Source of the DNA: Candidatus Fermentibacterota bacterium
GTDB taxonomy: Bacteria; Fermentibacterota; Fermentibacteria; Fermentibacterales; JCC-6
Assembly: GCA_014728175.1 (NCBI GenBank)
Contig: WJMA01000017.1
Span: 229,097 to 293,096, forward strand
Length of the DNA stretch: 64,000 nucleotides
Direction of reading: 5' to 3'
Below the pieces are notes generated by a model. That model saw only the letters and a list, made by a program, of their open reading frames with translations. It was not told the DNA's origin and ran no database searches. How positions within the stretch are numbered: position 1 is the stretch's first letter; each line of letters opens with the position of its first letter. Below are positions 8,416 through 16,046 of the stretch, in pieces. Position numbers and translations under genes: made by a program.

Positions 8416-9899
8416 TGGGCCGTCTCCCATGGTATGCGCAGGTGGATCAGCAGTTCAGACTCCCCTTCCAGGATAGCGTGGGTCTCGCACATCAGACATC
8501 CGATGCACCGGGCCTCGGGGGAGGGAACGATGGTTTGCCGTTCCCGGTCCCACTGCAGAAACCCGGTGGGACAGACGTCCACGCATCCGGGACGCTTTCC
8601 GTCACATCTCTCGGGGTAGAAGTAGAAATCCCCGGGGGGATTTTCTACGCTGAAGACGGGGTCGCCGGGAGGGGGCGGAGGCGTATCGACAGCCTCCCTG
8701 GAGTCTACCGCGACCTCCGGTATATCGTCTACCATAGCGTTGGGGAACACCGTGGCCGGGTAATGTCCGACCTGTACGGGAAGGGAGGGCGATACCCGCT
8801 CGAAAAGGCGATGGGCCAGGTCCTCGTCCGTTCCGCCGAAACGCAGCAGCGAGGGAAGCGGGGTGGGGGACCCCCGCAGGGCCTTCCATACCGCCGCCGC
8901 CAGATGATGCTGGTTCTGGAAGGCCATTCCGGATCCGGTCAGAAGCAGAACCTGCGCGTTCTCCTGAGAGAGAATCACCCTCAGTATGCGATAGCTCTTG
9001 AAGGCCGAGAGGCCGCCGGAGGTATCCGACTCGTTGAGGGCGTACAGGTCCCTTCTGTTCCCGGTGGCCATTTCCCAGAGCATCTTGCCCCCTCCGCCGC
9101 AGAGGTTGGTGGCCACCTTCCACGAGCCTTCCGGGGCCGGCTCTCGGTTCTGTCTGAAGAAGCCGGTTCCCGAGGGGTCCTGCTGGTTTATCCGCTCCAC
9201 GGTCCTCTCCAGGGAGGTTAGATCGGAGGCTCTGGATGTCCGGACCCCGAACAGCGAGCTGTGGTCCTCGGGGACTGCGCGAGTCTCGTACTCGGCCCTG
9301 CAATCCACAACCAGGGGGTTTCCGTCTTTGGTTACGCCTATGGGATTGACCTCCAGCACCAGCAGCTTGAACCTGCAAAAGACGCTGACCATGCTCTGAA
9401 GGAACTCGCACAATCTTTCTCCCCCCTTGATCCGGGGAATGCTCTTCTCTATTCGGGCGGCCGAAGGGGGAGTTTGTAGCGAGAAATCGATCCTGACCAG
9501 GCTGTCGGCCCTCTCCTCGACGCCGCTGCCCCCCCTGGGGTTGAACAGAAGTAGCCCGCCCGCCGGACGGCCTTCTCCGCCCAGCTCCAGCGTGCAGGCG
9601 GCGTAGTACTCGGCGTAAAGATCTACGGGCTCGGTAACCAGGACCCCTTCCAGATTGGCATCTTCCGCCCTGCTCTGGATATCCCTCAGCCCGACCGATA
9701 GCTCCTCGGCTTCCTCGACCAGCCTGACCAGCCCCTTGCTCGCCCTGCTGGTGACTCCCGGGATCTGGGCCTTGAGGTAGGCGGGAACGGGCAAGGGCTG
9801 CTCCGGAGCCTCGCCCCGAGGCAGGAAGGTGCCCTTTACCATGGGCAGCTTCTCGGTTCCCAGCAGCTCCCTGGTTCTGTGTTCGGTCAGAGCGGGCAT
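8412..9899 (-). CDS. succinyl-CoA synthetase beta subunit-like protein fused to a cysteine-rich ferredoxin-like tail
   Basis: A 495-residue protein. Residues 1-230 are a divergent ATP-grasp: KAQIPGVTSRASKG replaces KAQxxxGGRGKAGG, and LLVLEVNPIGVTKDGNPL matches the SucC LEINPLVVT region. Residues about 265-400 match the ligase domain, with VATNLCGGGGKMLWEM replacing the usual NGAGLAM. After a Pro-rich linker, residues 420-490 form an extra domain with C432, C439 and C443-Pro, and with C465, C468 and C471 (CIGCLMC), a reduced ferredoxin pattern that could hold at least one 4Fe-4S cluster. The tail is in frame with no break. It sits between the radical SAM gene (18-bp gap) and the alpha subunit (4-bp overlap). 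Fusion of an iron-sulfur domain to this subunit is not something I know as common. Confidence 0.8.
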   Translation of the reverse strand: MPALTEHRTRELLGTEKLPMVKGTFLPRGEAPEQPLPVPAYLKAQIPGVTSRASKGLVRLVEEAEELSVGLRDIQSRAEDANLEGVLVTEPVDLYAEYYAACTLELGGEGRPAGGLLLFNPRGGSGVEERADSLVRIDFSLQTPPSAARIEKSIPRIKGGERLCEFLQSMVSVFCRFKLLVLEVNPIGVTKDGNPLVVDCRAEYETRAVPEDHSSLFGVRTSRASDLTSLERTVERINQQDPSGTGFFRQNREPAPEGSWKVATNLCGGGGKMLWEMATGNRRDLYALNESDTSGGLSAFKSYRILRVILSQENAQVLLLTGSGMAFQNQHHLAAAVWKALRGSPTPLPSLLRFGGTDEDLAHRLFERVSPSLPVQVGHYPATVFPNAMVDDIPEVAVDSREAVDTPPPPPGDPVFSVENPPGDFYFYPERCDGKRPGCVDVCPTGFLQWDRERQTIVPSPEARCIGCLMCETHAILEGESELLIHLRIPWETAQ

Positions 9900-9917
9900 G
9901 GACGGTATCCTTCCATT

Positions 9918-10961
9918 CTAGAGTTGTTCCTTTCCTCGGGCATGCTCCTTCATCGCCCTGTCGGTTCTCCTTACGGCCCGGTGCCATTCCAGGCCCACCC
10001 CGGGGCTCAGGCCGTACAGGTAGTTGTACTCGGTGTAGCAGGAGGCGGTGCATGCCTGGCAGGGAAGCTCGGCGGTGGCTTTGAAAGCCCGTTCGAAGCC
10101 TACCTCCAGGGCGTTGAGCGCCTCGGGATACGTTCCGATAAGCAGCGAACAGGGATAGACCCTGCCGTCGACGTCCACGTTGCAGTAGGCCCGACCGGCC
10201 TTGCAAGATACCCCGTGGTAGGCCCGCTCCAGCCTGGTACGGGAGTAGTCCGGCCAGCCGGCCAGGCTCTCCAGGTAGCGAACGGAGTTGGCTATGGGGG
10301 CTCCGTTCCTCTTCATTCGGGACAGCTTCATCAGGGCTTTCGAGTACTCCTCCCGGGTGGGCATCATGGAGGAGGTGTCACCTCCCAGTAGCTCGTTGTG
10401 ATGGAGGGTCTGGAAGGTGGTGAGGAATCCGTACCTATCGGCCGTCCGCATGATGTAATCCAAATGATCGAGATTATGTTTGGTCAAAACGGTTATGCTC
10501 CACAGCCTGATCCTGCCCGATGCCGTCTCGAACGCTCTGACGGCCTTGTCGAAACTTCCTTCCTCGCGGTTCGCGTCGTGAGCCTCCCGGGGGCCGTCGA
10601 AGGCCAGAACCAGGTGGTCGGCGTGGTCCATTATCTCCGGCCTGTCCGGCAGCAGGTATCCGTTGGTGTCTATGCTGACGTAGATGCCCAGTTTCCTCAT
10701 GTGACGGCAGAGCTCGACGATGTCCGGCCTGGTGAGAGGCTCCCCGCCCCAAACCCCGATTCTCTGGGTGCCGGCCTTCCTCATCTGGGTAATCAGGTCC
10801 ATCCACACCTCGGTGGACAGGTCGGGCCTGTTCTGCTCGGGTATCCGGCAGTAGGAGCACCGGCTGGGGCAGTGATCGGTTACGCTGGCCATCACGTTGA
10901 GCGGCCTTCTCCTTCCCAGCACCGCCAGGAGAGCGCCCAACCCCATCTTTAGCTGGCCCAT
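9918..10961 (-). CDS. radical SAM/SPASM-like protein
   Basis: A 347-residue radical SAM enzyme. The cluster triad is C31, C35, C38 (CPSRCSYC). GVWGGEPLTRPDI is the GGEP glycine-rich motif, and VSIDTNGYLL and VLAFDGPREAHD are typical of the SPASM/MoaA-like group. The C-terminal part has several cysteines (VSCKAGRAYCNVDVDGRVYPC and LPCQACTASC), consistent with auxiliary clusters as in SPASM maturases. The substrate is unknown; there is no precursor-peptide gene next to it. The start at 10961 has GGAG 9 bases upstream overlapping the DUF362 stop; an in-frame ATG at 11000 would overlap DUF362 by 34 bp and is less likely. It is the second gene of the four-gene minus-strand operon. Confidence 0.85.
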   Translation of the reverse strand: MGQLKMGLGALLAVLGRRRPLNVMASVTDHCPSRCSYCRIPEQNRPDLSTEVWMDLITQMRKAGTQRIGVWGGEPLTRPDIVELCRHMRKLGIYVSIDTNGYLLPDRPEIMDHADHLVLAFDGPREAHDANREEGSFDKAVRAFETASGRIRLWSITVLTKHNLDHLDYIMRTADRYGFLTTFQTLHHNELLGGDTSSMMPTREEYSKALMKLSRMKRNGAPIANSVRYLESLAGWPDYSRTRLERAYHGVSCKAGRAYCNVDVDGRVYPCSLLIGTYPEALNALEVGFERAFKATAELPCQACTASCYTEYNYLYGLSPGVGLEWHRAVRRTDRAMKEHARGKEQL

Positions 10962-10966
10962 CAGGT

Positions 10967-11989
10967 TCACTCCGCACCATCCTCTGGAAGCCCCCTCCAC
11001 TGGGGGCCATACCTGGGATCATCCATCCATCGTTCGGCTTCGGCCTTCTGGCCCAGAAGGCGGTAGGCGATCCGGTACCACAGCCTGGCACCCCTCTTGA
11101 GAGCGCCCATCAACGGACCGTCGGTCTTGGGCTCGGTTCTACGCCCCCTGAGAAGCCCTTCCACCCGGGCCACGAAGTTGGGTCTGGCCGGCTCGAACTC
11201 GTACCTCGGGACCTTCTCCATTGGAGAAAGGCAGATCTCGCGGGGGTTCGGTGCGTCCCCCAGAACCCCGTCCGCCGAGGCAATGAGGGGGATTCGGGCG
11301 GGGTCGAGACCCATCACCCGGGCCAGGGAGGAGTCGATGGCCACCCTGTCCGTGGAGGCCGAGAGGAAGTCCGTACGCAGAGGCTTGCCGGGCTTGGGGC
11401 CTCCGCCCTCCAGACTTACCGTGCCGTCGGCCAGAGTAAATACGACGGGGACGGCCTTGTTCACCGCAACGGCGTAATCGGTCAGCCTGTAGTGGTAGTT
11501 GTGACGGTTGTCGTCCAGGCAGCCGTACTGGTTCTTCAGGGCGATGGAAAGGACGGACCTGTAGTGCGTCTTCACCACCGGCAGGGAAACGACCGGCATC
11601 CGGGCGCACACCCGGGGAATGGAGAAGGACAAACCGTCCACCACGCGCTCTTCCCAGCTTTCCTTGGAGAAATCGTGCCAGACCAGTCCATTTCGATCGA
11701 CCACATCTGCCATCCTAGTGTTGACCAACGCATCGGTAGCGTCCACCAGGATCTGGCTGGACTCGCCCACGTGGATCGTTCCGCAGTGCCCGGCCAGAAC
11801 CCGGGCCACCGCGTCCACCACCCATGGTGAGGTTACCACGCCGGGACGGAGGTAATCCCAGGTCAGGTTGATCTTCAGCAGAACGTCCTGCCCCGCGGGA
11901 AGCAAAGAGGTGAAGTCCAGGGCCTTTAGCAAACGTTCGACGGACCGGAGCACACTAGGCTCGGGCTTGGTGTAAAAAACGTCCGACAA
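10967..11989 (-). CDS. DUF362 domain protein
   Basis: A 340-residue cytoplasmic protein of the DUF362 family (often annotated as iron-sulfur-related). Visible family features are DVLLKINLTWDY, VTSPWVVDAVARVL, IHVGESS, SLPVVKTHYRSVLSIALKN and a C-terminal Asp/Gly-rich IDSSLARVMGLD with SADGVLG. It lacks the ferredoxin cysteines that some family members carry; here an iron-sulfur tail occurs two genes on, on the beta-like subunit. It starts with TTG and leads the operon, with a TATAAT hexamer about 30 bases upstream. Activity is unknown; it may act in the same process as the radical SAM protein and the acyl-CoA synthetase. Confidence 0.85.
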   Translation of the reverse strand: MSDVFYTKPEPSVLRSVERLLKALDFTSLLPAGQDVLLKINLTWDYLRPGVVTSPWVVDAVARVLAGHCGTIHVGESSQILVDATDALVNTRMADVVDRNGLVWHDFSKESWEERVVDGLSFSIPRVCARMPVVSLPVVKTHYRSVLSIALKNQYGCLDDNRHNYHYRLTDYAVAVNKAVPVVFTLADGTVSLEGGGPKPGKPLRTDFLSASTDRVAIDSSLARVMGLDPARIPLIASADGVLGDAPNPREICLSPMEKVPRYEFEPARPNFVARVEGLLRGRRTEPKTDGPLMGALKRGARLWYRIAYRLLGQKAEAERWMDDPRYGPQWRGLPEDGAE

Positions 11990-12020
11990 GCTCGGAATCC
12001 CTTCTGCTGCAGTAGTGGAT

Positions 12021-12026
12021 ATTATA
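12021..12026 (-). promoter_or_regulatory. -10 box of the DUF362 operon
   Basis: Consensus TATAAT on the minus strand, placing a start of transcription near 12013 and a leader of about 24 bases. No good -35 hexamer is present at 16-18 bases, so an activator or extended element may be used. Confidence 0.45.
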
Positions 12027-12058
12027 CAAGCCGGACGAAGAGGTACAGGTCCACGCCC

Positions 12059-12078
12059 TTTCCGGGTATTTCCGGAAA
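12059..12078. promoter_or_regulatory. possible operator: TTTCCGG repeat and palindrome
   Basis: TTTCCGGG (12059-12066) is followed by the perfect 10-bp palindrome TTTCCGGAAA (12069-12078). It lies between the divergent DUF362 operon and the secreted-repeat-protein gene, upstream of both -10 boxes. Binding by a regulator is inferred only. Confidence 0.3.
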
Positions 12079-12133
12079 TGCTTGCGGTGGGATTTCGAGG
12101 CTGGAACCGGTGAGGAGGCGCTGCGTAGAGCTA

Positions 12134-12161
12134 TTGACACCAAATCCCCGAAAAGTAGGAT
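12134..12161 (+). promoter_or_regulatory. sigma-70-like promoter of the secreted repeat protein
   Basis: TTGACA at 12134-12139 (perfect -35), a 16-base spacer and TAGGAT at 12156-12161. A GGGAGG ribosome site follows, 5 bases before the ATG at 12192. The leader is about 24 bases. Confidence 0.6.
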
Positions 12162-12191
12162 GTTCGAGAACCAAAACGATGGGAGGTAGGA

Positions 12192-12818
12192 ATGAATAAG
12201 TTGCTGGTTGTTCTGGGGCTCGTGATCCTCGTCGGGTCGGCCTATCCGGCTACGGTCAGAATCACCAACAACACCGGCGGGTACGACATCTGGTACGTTT
12301 ACATGTCCTCCACCTCCGACACCGACTGGGGAGGCGATTGGCTGGGTGACGAGATCCTGTACTCCGGTGAGACGTACTCTTTCACCGTTCCTGATGGCGA
12401 CTTCGACTTCAAGCTGGTAGACGAGGACGGCGACGAGTACATTCGGTGGGACGTTCCGGTAAGCGGTACCTACAGCTGGAGCGTCACCCTGGACGATCTG
12501 GGGGAGGCCACCATAGGGAGTGGCTCCGGCGTGGCCCCGGTACCCGGTGGCTCGGCGCCGGTTACCATTGCCAACGAGTTGGGCGACTGGACCATCTACT
12601 ACGTATACTGCAGCCAGAGCTCTCTTACCACGTGGGGCGAGGACAGGCTGGGGTCGGAGATAATTCCTGCCGGTGAGTCCTTCACGTTCTACGTCCAGCC
12701 GGGTGCGGATTACGACATCCAGCTAGAGGACGAAGACGGCGACACTTACAGCAGGTTCGATGTACCGATGACGGACTCCGGCTACTACTGGGCGGTTACC
12801 CTGGACGACCTGGACTAG
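12192..12818 (+). CDS. secreted protein with two tandem beta repeats (unknown function)
   Basis: A 208-residue protein. The signal peptide is NKLLVVLGLVILVGSAYPA. Two repeats of about 85 residues follow: each starts with VRITNN/VTIANE plus a WYVY or IYYVY strand, then a Trp-Gly-x-Asp-x-Leu-Gly-x-Glu-Ile motif, then Gly-Glu-(T/S)-(Y/F), and each closes with an acidic DEDGDxYxRxDVP motif and WSVTLDDL/WAVTLDDL. A Gly/Ser/Pro-rich linker joins them. The acidic DEDGD loops could bind calcium (inference). I recall similar repeats in secreted proteins of environmental bacteria but cannot name a function. It has its own promoter and a downstream hairpin, so it is a single-gene unit. Confidence 0.8.
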   Translation: MNKLLVVLGLVILVGSAYPATVRITNNTGGYDIWYVYMSSTSDTDWGGDWLGDEILYSGETYSFTVPDGDFDFKLVDEDGDEYIRWDVPVSGTYSWSVTLDDLGEATIGSGSGVAPVPGGSAPVTIANELGDWTIYYVYCSQSSLTTWGEDRLGSEIIPAGESFTFYVQPGADYDIQLEDEDGDTYSRFDVPMTDSGYYWAVTLDDLD

Positions 12819-12843
12819 AGGCGTCCGAAAGCTCGCATTGAGG

Positions 12844-12864
12844 AGGGCTCCATCGCGGAGCCCT
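12844..12864 (+). terminator. terminator hairpin after the secreted repeat protein
   Basis: Perfect 8-bp stem AGGGCTCC/GGAGCCCT with loop ATCGC, followed by a moderately T-rich stretch. It lies between the convergent ends of the secreted-protein gene and nth and could serve both. Confidence 0.75.
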
Positions 12865-12869
12865 TCGCC

Positions 12870-13517
12870 TTATTTGCCTTTTCTTCCCACTCCCCGGTGA
12901 GGGCAGAAGTCGTCGAACACGCAGGACGCACAGGCCGGTTTCCTGGCGTGACAGACCTGCCTGCCGTGGAATCCCAGCTGATGGCTGAACGAAGTTCTTC
13001 GGGCCGGAGGGACGTGCTCGGCCAGGTCCCGTTCCACCAGGTCCGGGTTCTTCTTCCTGGTCAGGTCCAGTCTGAGGCTTAACCGCCGGACGTGGGTGTC
13101 CACGATTAGCGCCGGCTTTCCGAAAGCTTCCCCCAGCACCACGTTGGCGGTCTTCCTTCCCACCCCGGGGATGCTCAGAAGCCCGGACATGCTTGGGGGC
13201 ACTCTTCCTCCGAAATCCACCGCAACCCGCTCTGCGGCCCTCGCGACAGCCCTGGCCTTGTTCCTGAAAAAACCCAGGGGATGGACTATCCTCTCCAACT
13301 CATCCGAAGGCGCGTCGGCCAGCTCGGCGGGGCTTCCATAGCGGCTCCACAGCTTGGGGGTGACCTCGTTCACCTTCCGGTCCGTAGTCTGGGCGGCCAG
13401 GATGGTGGAGATCAAAAGCCTGAAGGGAGAGCCATCGTAGTCCAGCAGGCATCGGGCGTCCGGGTACAAGACCGGAAGCATCCCGAAGAGGTTCTCGAAC
13501 CTCTGTTTCCTGGTCAT
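12870..13517 (-). CDS. nth: endonuclease III (DNA glycosylase/AP lyase)
   Basis: Base-excision-repair enzyme removing oxidised pyrimidines. It is 215 residues, the usual length. The helix-hairpin-helix SIPGVGRKTANVVLGEA contains the catalytic Lys, VDTHVRRLSLRL contains the catalytic Asp, and the C-terminal 4Fe-4S loop has the Cys-x6-Cys-x2-Cys-x5-Cys spacing (CHARKPACASCVFDDFC). ILAAQTTDRKVNEVTPKLW is the N-terminal family signature, with TTDRKVN in place of TSD-type variants. It is a stand-alone minus-strand gene, divergent from the epimerase gene. Confidence 0.95.
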   Translation of the reverse strand: MTRKQRFENLFGMLPVLYPDARCLLDYDGSPFRLLISTILAAQTTDRKVNEVTPKLWSRYGSPAELADAPSDELERIVHPLGFFRNKARAVARAAERVAVDFGGRVPPSMSGLLSIPGVGRKTANVVLGEAFGKPALIVDTHVRRLSLRLDLTRKKNPDLVERDLAEHVPPARRTSFSHQLGFHGRQVCHARKPACASCVFDDFCPHRGVGRKGK

Positions 13518-13614
13518 GGGGGCTCCGTCCCCGAATGGAGTTCTTGACGATCACCTGGAGGTCCAATCTAGTTGTATTGGAAACTTTGGCAACACCCTGG
13601 GACGGAGGATAAAC

Positions 13615-14178
13615 GTGTTGTCCCCAGACAGGTCTCGGGAGCGCATCCAAGGCGTCCTGAGATTGAAGCTACCCGCATTCGAGGACGGCAGGGGTCGGAT
13701 GCTGGAGGCATTTCGGAGGGAATGGAAGGATTCGGTCTTCGGTGACGAGCTGCAGGTGAACTGCTCGTACTCCAAAGAGGGAGTGGTCAGAGGGCTTCAC
13801 TTCCACGTCCGACAGACCGATTACTGGTTGCCGATCCAGGGTAGAATGAAGATCGCGCTGTTCGACGTCAGACCTGCATCCCCTTCCCACCGGCTGTGCA
13901 TTACGATGAACCTGTCATCCGAAAAGCCGGAAGGCTTGCTCATTCCTCCCGGCGTGGCTCACGGTTTTGCCGCGCTGAGCGACCTGCATCTACTCTACGT
14001 GGTAAACCGGTACTACACGGGGGCCGACGAGTACGGCATCGCCTGGGACGATCCCGAGCTGGGCATCGACTGGGGCCTGGAGAGAGATCCGGTTCTCTCC
14101 GAAAGGGACCTTTCCAACACCCGCTTCGAGAGGATCGAGGAGAAGCAACTCGGGGAATGGTTCGGCTCGAAAGCCTAG
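13615..14178 (+). CDS. dTDP-4-dehydrorhamnose 3,5-epimerase-like cupin protein
   Basis: A 187-residue RmlC-type cupin. Visible signatures are DGRGRMLEAFR, VNCSYSKEGVVRGLHFHVRQTDYW (the GVVRGLHF His is the catalytic-base region), KIALFDVR, LLIPPGVAHGFAAL and VVNRYYTGADEYGIAWDDPELGIDW. It presumably epimerises a 4-keto-deoxy nucleotide sugar for surface polysaccharide; no other rml genes are nearby. The start is GTG at 13615, supported by GGAGG at 13603-13607. The frame is open upstream to 13516, but that part overlaps nth and has no family match. Confidence 0.85.
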   Translation: MLSPDRSRERIQGVLRLKLPAFEDGRGRMLEAFRREWKDSVFGDELQVNCSYSKEGVVRGLHFHVRQTDYWLPIQGRMKIALFDVRPASPSHRLCITMNLSSEKPEGLLIPPGVAHGFAALSDLHLLYVVNRYYTGADEYGIAWDDPELGIDWGLERDPVLSERDLSNTRFERIEEKQLGEWFGSKA

Positions 14179-14190
14179 GAACATACGAAA

Positions 14191-14217
14191 GGCTGCGGAG
14201 CCTTGGCCACCGCAGCC
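14191..14217 (-). terminator. terminator hairpin of tRNA-Leu (bidirectional)
   Basis: Perfect 8-bp stem GGCTGCGG/CCGCAGCC with an 11-base loop, 5 bases beyond the tRNA-Leu 3' end and followed on the minus strand by TTTCGT. It also sits just after the epimerase stop, so it can end both transcripts. Confidence 0.75.
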
Positions 14218-14221
14218 ATGC

Positions 14222-14308
14222 TGGTACCGAAGGGGGGATTCGAACCCCCACGAGGTTGCCCTCACTGCGCCCTGAACGCAGCGCGTCTGCCAGTTCCGCC
14301 ACTTCGGC
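14222..14308 (-). tRNA. tRNA-Leu (anticodon CAG)
   Basis: An 87-nt class II tRNA with CCA encoded. The acceptor stem GCCGAAG pairs with CTTCGGT (a G1-U72 pair, common in tRNA-Leu). The anticodon arm is CTGCG-TTCAGGG-CGCAG, giving CAG for CUG codons. A long variable arm (TGAGGGCAACCTCG) and the T-loop GGTTCGAATCC are present. Confidence 0.95.
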
Positions 14309-14322
14309 CCGATCGCTGCGCG

Positions 14323-14351
14323 ATACTAGGTAGATGCCCCATTGTCGTCAA
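14323..14351 (-). promoter_or_regulatory. promoter of tRNA-Leu
   Basis: On the minus strand, TTGACG (14346-14351), a 17-base spacer and TAGTAT (14323-14328), 15 bases before the tRNA 5' end. Confidence 0.65.
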
Positions 14352-14418
14352 TGCCCCCTGGTCCGATATATGTTTCGCACCACGGTATAGGTCTACGGCG
14401 GGAAGGGAATTGTTCCTC

Positions 14419-14880
14419 TTGAGCGGCGAAATCGTGGCCCGGAACAGGAAAGCCAGGTACGATTACGAGATAGTCTCCAGCCTGGAGGTGGGGATAGAGC
14501 TGCAGGGATCGGAGATAAAGTCCATCCGGGAGGGAAAGGTGAACCTGAAGGGTTCCTACGCCACCTTCGATTCGCGGGGTGAGCTCTGGGTGGTGGACAT
14601 GCACGTGGCGGAGTACGCCAACGCCCGGGACAACCATGTTCCGGACCGGCAGCGGAAGCTGCTCGCGCACTCCCATGAGCTCTCACGGCTGAGAAGGAAG
14701 GTGGAGGAGAAGGGAGTTACGCTGGTTCCTTTGGACGTGCATATGGAGAGGGGAAGGGCCAAGATCCAGTTGGGAGTGTGCAGGGGAAAGAGGCAGTACG
14801 ACAAGAGGCGGGAGATAGCAAAAAGGGAGCAGCAGAGAAGGATGAGGGCGGCCATGAAAAGGAGCGAGCATGATTACTGA
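14419..14880 (+). CDS. smpB: SsrA-binding protein SmpB
   Basis: Partner of tmRNA in rescuing stalled ribosomes. At 153 residues it has the family length. Signatures are ARNRKARYDYEI, GIELQGSEIKSIREGKVNL, a Gly-x-Tyr, and the basic tail (GKRQYDKRREIAKREQQRR) that mimics codon-anticodon in the A site. The TTG at 14419 is chosen as the start: an AGGGAA motif lies 9 bases upstream and the N-terminus then matches the family; the upstream frame runs antisense through the tRNA and is not coding. The gene overlaps the amidase start by 11 bp. No tmRNA gene is visible in the window. Confidence 0.93.
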   Translation: MSGEIVARNRKARYDYEIVSSLEVGIELQGSEIKSIREGKVNLKGSYATFDSRGELWVVDMHVAEYANARDNHVPDRQRKLLAHSHELSRLRRKVEEKGVTLVPLDVHMERGRAKIQLGVCRGKRQYDKRREIAKREQQRRMRAAMKRSEHDY

Positions 14881-16021
14881 GCTTCTTGCGGTGCTCCTGA
14901 TGACTCTTCCGCAGGCTCGGGGTGAGTTACAGTTGTATCCCCGGCGGGACGGGCTGCTGCTGGAGCTGTCCGCCGACCGGCAACTCGATCCACGGGTGGA
15001 GGTGGACGGGTACGTTCTGAGGATCGAGCCTGGCTGCAGCATCTCACGACCGGACCTCGACCCCAGCATCTGGGTGTTGGACTACCGTCTCGCGGAGGAC
15101 TCCTCCGGAATATCTGTATTGATGGATACCACCATAGCCTCCGTGGACTACGCCCTGAGCCCGGACAGCGCCACGCTGTTGGCCTTCATGAGGGCGGCCG
15201 AGCCCCTCGATTTCCCCAAGCTGGCCTGGGAGGGGCCTCCTCCGGACACCCTCGGCGAGACCCGGGAGGTTCCTACCTACAGCGATTCCCTCCTTCTGGC
15301 TTCTTTCGAGAGCGGCGCCCACTCTCCCTGGCTGGAGGAGTTCGACTGCATAGTCATCGATCCCGGGCACGGAGGGAGGGACCCGGGGGCCATCGGCCCC
15401 GGAGGGACCTACGAGAAGGACAGGACGCTGGAGATAGCCCTCATGGCCAGAGACCTCCTGAGCATAAGGATGCCGGAGCTTAAGGTGGTCATGACCAGGG
15501 AGGAGGACGACTACGTCTCCCTGGGGGAGCGAACCAGAATAGCCAACAGGGAGCACGCCGACCTGTTCGTAAGCATTCACTGCAACGCCAGCACCAACCG
15601 GACGGCGCACGGCTTCGAGACTTTCTTCCTCTCCCGGGCCAGGACGGACGATGCCCGGGCGGTGGCCGCCCTGGAGAACGGAGCGATAAGGTACGACGAG
15701 GAGGAATCGGTCCATCCCACCGACCCGCTTTCGTTCCTACTGGCGGACATAGCCCAGAAGCTGTACCTGGACCAGAGCAGCAGGCTGGCCGCGACCGTCC
15801 AGAAGTCCATGAAGGTGGCCAGGCCCGGAGCGAGTGACAGGGGGGTGAAGCAGGCCGGATTCTACGTGCTGCGCGGTGCCTTCATGCCCGCGATACTGGT
15901 GGAGGTCGCTTTCATATCCAACCACGATGAGGAGAGGCTGCTGCATACCCTTGACTTCCGTTACCGGCTGGCCGAGGCTATTGTCTCCGCGGTGATGGAG
16001 TACTCCGGAAACCGGGGCTGA
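14870..16021 (+). CDS. N-acetylmuramoyl-L-alanine amidase (Amidase_3)
   Basis: Zinc hydrolase that cleaves the stem peptide from muramic acid in the periplasm. It is 383 residues. A weak signal peptide (ITELLAVLLMTLPQARG) precedes an AMIN-like beta region (residues about 20-110, ending YALSPDSATLLAFM). The catalytic domain begins at IDPGHGGRDPGAIG. Predicted zinc ligands and catalytic Glu are H167, E188 and H237, plus E345 in VEVAFISN. SIHCNAS and the RGAFMPAILVEVAF stretch are typical. It overlaps smpB by 11 bp and is followed by a small membrane protein, murI, rph and rdgB. Confidence 0.93.
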   Translation: MITELLAVLLMTLPQARGELQLYPRRDGLLLELSADRQLDPRVEVDGYVLRIEPGCSISRPDLDPSIWVLDYRLAEDSSGISVLMDTTIASVDYALSPDSATLLAFMRAAEPLDFPKLAWEGPPPDTLGETREVPTYSDSLLLASFESGAHSPWLEEFDCIVIDPGHGGRDPGAIGPGGTYEKDRTLEIALMARDLLSIRMPELKVVMTREEDDYVSLGERTRIANREHADLFVSIHCNASTNRTAHGFETFFLSRARTDDARAVAALENGAIRYDEEESVHPTDPLSFLLADIAQKLYLDQSSRLAATVQKSMKVARPGASDRGVKQAGFYVLRGAFMPAILVEVAFISNHDEERLLHTLDFRYRLAEAIVSAVMEYSGNRG

Positions 16022-16046
16022 CGACCCTGGCTGGAAGGGAGCCGGC

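Noticed and set aside
8412..8606. Ferredoxin tail as a separate small gene or a frameshift product
   Set aside because: It is in frame with the SucC-like part with no stop, no internal ribosome site and an intact Pro-rich linker.
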